Positions 6,183 to 7,883 of a stretch of DNA of 7,883 bases are shown piece by piece. The number at the start of each line of letters is the position of its first letter. Position 1 is the stretch's first letter. The notes beneath the pieces are model-generated. The model was given only the letters and a program-made list of their open reading frames with translations, did no database searches and was not told where the DNA came from. This stretch comes from CAYOMP01 sp964405075 (lineage in GTDB: Bacteria; Bacillota; Clostridia; Lachnospirales; Lachnospiraceae), in contig CAYOMP010000128.1 in NCBI GenBank assembly GCA_964405075.1, forward strand, positions 1 to 7,883. The letters are read 5' to 3'. Position numbers and translations under genes: made by a program.

Positions 6183-6204
6183 ACTTTTCTAAACTTATCA
6201 CAAA

Positions 6205-6220
6205 AAACTCCTAAGTACGT
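6205..6220 (+). repeat. Third copy of the AAACTCCTAAGT motif
   Basis: AAACTCCTAAGTACGT repeats the stem-loop core of the cheV terminator (AAACTCCTAAGTGTGT at 1717-1732). Here the right arm reads GTCTTG, so pairing with the A-rich left arm is reduced to a few pairs with a mismatch, and no T-run follows. It may be a decayed terminator belonging to the remnant that ends at 6182. Confidence 0.5.
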
Positions 6221-6269
6221 CTTGAAAGTCAAAAAATACATTGATTAGTCGAAATAATAGTTATTATTT

Positions 6270-6298
6270 TAGACAAAATAGTAGAATAATGGTATAAT
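6270..6298 (+). promoter_or_regulatory. Promoter of hisH-hisF
   Basis: TAGACA (6270-6275, five of six to TTGACA), a 17-base spacer and a perfect TATAAT (6293-6298) preceded by TGG (extended -10) make a near-consensus vegetative promoter. Transcription would begin near 6305, leaving a leader of about 57 nt before hisH. No T-box, leader peptide rich in His codons or attenuator was seen in so short a leader. Confidence 0.8.
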
Positions 6299-6361
6299 AA
6301 TTACGTTTTTGAAAAATGATGTTAATCATAGTGACTATTGAGACTGAGAGGAGGAAATATT

Positions 6362-6982
6362 ATGATAGGGATTATTGATTATGATGCTGGCAATTTGAAA
6401 AGTGTTGAAAAGGCATTGGTCTCATTAGGGGAAGAAGTTATCGTGTCTAGAAAAAGAGAAGAATTATTAACTTGTGATAAAGTGATTTTACCAGGAGTGG
6501 GCTCGTTTGCAGATGCTATGAATAATCTTAATAAATATGGCTTAGTAGAGGTTATTAAAGAAATAGTAAATAATGGAACGCCATTTTTAGGAATATGTTT
6601 AGGACTACAATTATTATTTGAACGAAGTGAAGAAGGAATTGGTGTTGATGGTTTAGGAATTCTAAAGGGTGAGATTCTTAGAATACCAGATAGTCCTGAC
6701 TTAAAGATACCACACATTGGCTGGAATTCATTGAAATTTCCAAATAAGGGTAAATTATTTGAAGGAATAAAAGAAGATAGTTATGTATATTTTGTACATT
6801 CATATTATTTAAAAGCTGAAGATGAAAGTATAGTCACAGCAACTACTGATTATAGTACATTAATTCATGCTTCTGTTGAAAAAGATAATGTGTTTGCATG
6901 TCAATTTCATCCTGAAAAGAGTAGTGAAGTAGGTTTAAAAATTTTACAAAATTTTGCGAAGCTTGGTAAGGAGGAAAAGTAA
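6362..6982 (+). CDS. hisH: Imidazole glycerol phosphate synthase, glutaminase subunit HisH
   Basis: HisH hydrolyses glutamine and passes ammonia to HisF in the fifth step of histidine synthesis, which also yields AICAR for purine synthesis. The protein of 206 residues is a class I glutamine amidotransferase. It has the nucleophile C79 in GICLG, H183 and E185 in FHPEKS completing the triad, PGVGSF (44-49) at the oxyanion region, and the HisH-typical opening IGIIDYDAGNL and IGWN (119-122). The ATG at 6362 follows AGGAGGA (6349-6355). A TTG at 6338 in the same frame would place that binding site inside the coding region and is rejected. The stop codon abuts the hisF start, so the two are translationally coupled. 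Length and motifs are complete. Confidence 0.97.
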   Translation: MIGIIDYDAGNLKSVEKALVSLGEEVIVSRKREELLTCDKVILPGVGSFADAMNNLNKYGLVEVIKEIVNNGTPFLGICLGLQLLFERSEEGIGVDGLGILKGEILRIPDSPDLKIPHIGWNSLKFPNKGKLFEGIKEDSYVYFVHSYYLKAEDESIVTATTDYSTLIHASVEKDNVFACQFHPEKSSEVGLKILQNFAKLGKEEK

Positions 6983-7744
6983 ATGCATACTAAGAGAATT
7001 ATTCCCTGTTTGGATGTACATAATGGTCGAGTTGTAAAAGGTGTTAATTTCGTTAATCTGGTAGATGCAGGAAATCCAGTTGCCATTGCAGCAGCATATG
7101 ATAAGGCAGGTGCTGATGAGGTAGTATTTTTGGATATTACGGCTTCTTCTGATGCAAGAAATACCGTAGTAGATATGGTAAGAAAAGTTGCTGAAAATGT
7201 ATTTATACCATTTACAGTAGGCGGTGGAATTAGAACAGTTGATGATTTTAAGGCAATACTTAGAGAAGGTGCAGACAAGGTGTCTATAAATTCATCAGCT
7301 ATAAATAATCCAAATTTGATTAGTGAAGCAGCTGACAAATTCGGTAGTCAGTGTGTTGTTGTTGCAATAGATGCCAGAAGAAGAGAAGATGGTTCAGGAT
7401 GGAATATCTACAAAAATGGTGGAAGAGTAGATGTTGGTATTGATGCCATTGAATGGGCAATGAAAGTTAATAAGTTAGGTGCTGGTGAGATTTTACTAAC
7501 TAGTATGGATTGCGATGGAACAAAGGCAGGATATGATATTGAATTAACTAGATTAATATCTGAAAATGTTTCTATCCCGGTTATTGCATCAGGTGGTGCT
7601 GGGACTAAAGAACATTTCTATGATGCTTTAACAGAAGGAAAAGCGGATGCAGCGTTGGCGGCATCGTTATTCCATTTTAAGGAATTAGAAATAAATGAGG
7701 TTAAGAAATATTTACGAGATAGAAATGTTTCAGTTAGATTGTAA
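6983..7744 (+). CDS. hisF: Imidazole glycerol phosphate synthase, cyclase subunit HisF
   Basis: HisF is the (beta/alpha)8-barrel that uses ammonia from HisH to convert PRFAR into imidazole glycerol phosphate and AICAR. The 253-residue product is full length, with general acid/base residues D11 (CLDVHNG) and D130 (VVAIDARR), phosphate-binding segments TVGGGIRT (78-85) and ASGGAGT (202-208), and TASSDAR (53-59). The ATG directly follows the hisH stop; its binding site AAGGAGG (6968-6974) lies inside hisH, ensuring coupled, equal synthesis. Other his genes are not in the window, so the pathway genes are either further downstream or scattered. The closing AALAASLFHF and VSVRL are typical of the family. 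Confidence 0.97.
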   Translation: MHTKRIIPCLDVHNGRVVKGVNFVNLVDAGNPVAIAAAYDKAGADEVVFLDITASSDARNTVVDMVRKVAENVFIPFTVGGGIRTVDDFKAILREGADKVSINSSAINNPNLISEAADKFGSQCVVVAIDARRREDGSGWNIYKNGGRVDVGIDAIEWAMKVNKLGAGEILLTSMDCDGTKAGYDIELTRLISENVSIPVIASGGAGTKEHFYDALTEGKADAALAASLFHFKELEINEVKKYLRDRNVSVRL

Positions 7745-7753
7745 AATATTAAT

Positions 7754-7783
7754 TTGAAAAATTTTACATTAATATGTTACAAT
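7754..7783 (+). promoter_or_regulatory. Candidate promoter after hisF
   Basis: TTGAAA (7754-7759), an 18-base spacer and TACAAT (7778-7783) preceded by TGT in the extended -10 position form a plausible promoter pointing right. A second TATAAT stands at 7810-7815, but its TAGACA (7790-7795) is only 14 bases away. The same segment also contains an AT-only inverted repeat (ATATTAAT 7746-7753 and ATTAATAT 7768-7775), which might alternatively mark the end of the hisF mRNA. Confidence 0.4.
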
Positions 7784-7828
7784 TAAAACTAGACAAACGT
7801 TGGATAATGTATAATTTTTCCTAAGATT

Positions 7829-7867
7829 AATGACTTCTAAGTTATTTTATTTTTCTTTTTTTTTTTT
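7829..7867 (+). terminator. Small hairpin with long T-run at the right edge
   Basis: AATGAC (7829-7834) pairs with GTTATT (7841-7846; one G-U) around TTCTAA, followed by a T-rich run that ends in 12 consecutive T (7856-7867). The stem is weak but the T-run is long. It could end the hisHF transcript, or act as an attenuator or terminator of a short RNA begun at the promoter-like sequence near 7754-7783. The next gene is outside the window. Confidence 0.45.
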
Positions 7868-7883
7868 CTATTCTGAAACAGAG

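Noticed and set aside
6115..6192. 25-codon ATG frame after the deacetylase gene
   Set aside because: Only a weak AGGG upstream, composition rich in Met and His without a plausible fold; a different frame over the same bases looks more protein-like.
6338..6361. TTG start adding eight residues to HisH
   Set aside because: The added residues would be encoded by the ribosome binding site itself, and HisH proteins begin at the MIGIIDYDAGN segment.
6379..6717. Minus-strand open frames opposite hisH and hisF
   Set aside because: They overlap full-length, clearly conserved genes on the other strand and have no recognisable motif.

Overview
The window reads as chromosome from an AT-rich, motile Firmicute, most likely a Lachnospiraceae member of the Roseburia/Butyrivibrio/Lachnospira kind. 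This is an inference from the 23S 3' end, the strong AGGAGG-type ribosome binding sites, a CheV-type chemotaxis protein and a clostridial-looking HisF. All supported genes lie on the + strand.

Layout: bases 1-46 are the 3' end of a 23S rRNA gene. No 5S gene follows before a strong intrinsic terminator (119-146). About 600 bases without a gene follow. The second half holds an extended -10 promoter and a leader with three nested long-range helices, running into cheV (746-1642), which ends in a perfect 10-bp terminator. Next come a divergent Sir2-like protein whose catalytic His position appears to be Cys (1781-2602), a patch of 9-bp tandem repeats with a hairpin, and a 659-residue protein (2724-4703). 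The latter has a very acidic, probably disordered N-terminal half with recurring Leu-Leu motifs, a Lys-rich segment, one membrane span and a helical C-terminal domain.

The 613 bases from 4704 to 5316 hold no gene but much structure. There is a 9-bp stem, then a hairpin of about 65 nt with only two mismatches and a T-run, then a promoter-like sequence followed by nested and pseudoknot-compatible helices (4949-5068), and finally a 10-bp closing inverted repeat (5116-5181). A membrane-anchored NodB-family polysaccharide deacetylase follows (5317-6000). After it lies a gene-free stretch containing a protein-like fragment that may be gene debris. A consensus-like promoter (6270-6298) then drives hisH-hisF (6362-7744), the two subunits of imidazole glycerol phosphate synthase. 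The window ends with a promoter-like sequence and a small hairpin followed by 12 T.

How the genes fit together: hisH and hisF are a certain functional pair. CheV is a chemotaxis coupling and adaptation protein standing apart from other che genes. The Sir2-like protein and the acidic membrane protein have no assigned role. Their position next to cheV and the FliM-like Leu-Leu motifs of the acidic protein are only suggestive. The least explained parts are the acidic protein and the structured gene-free stretches before cheV and before the deacetylase.
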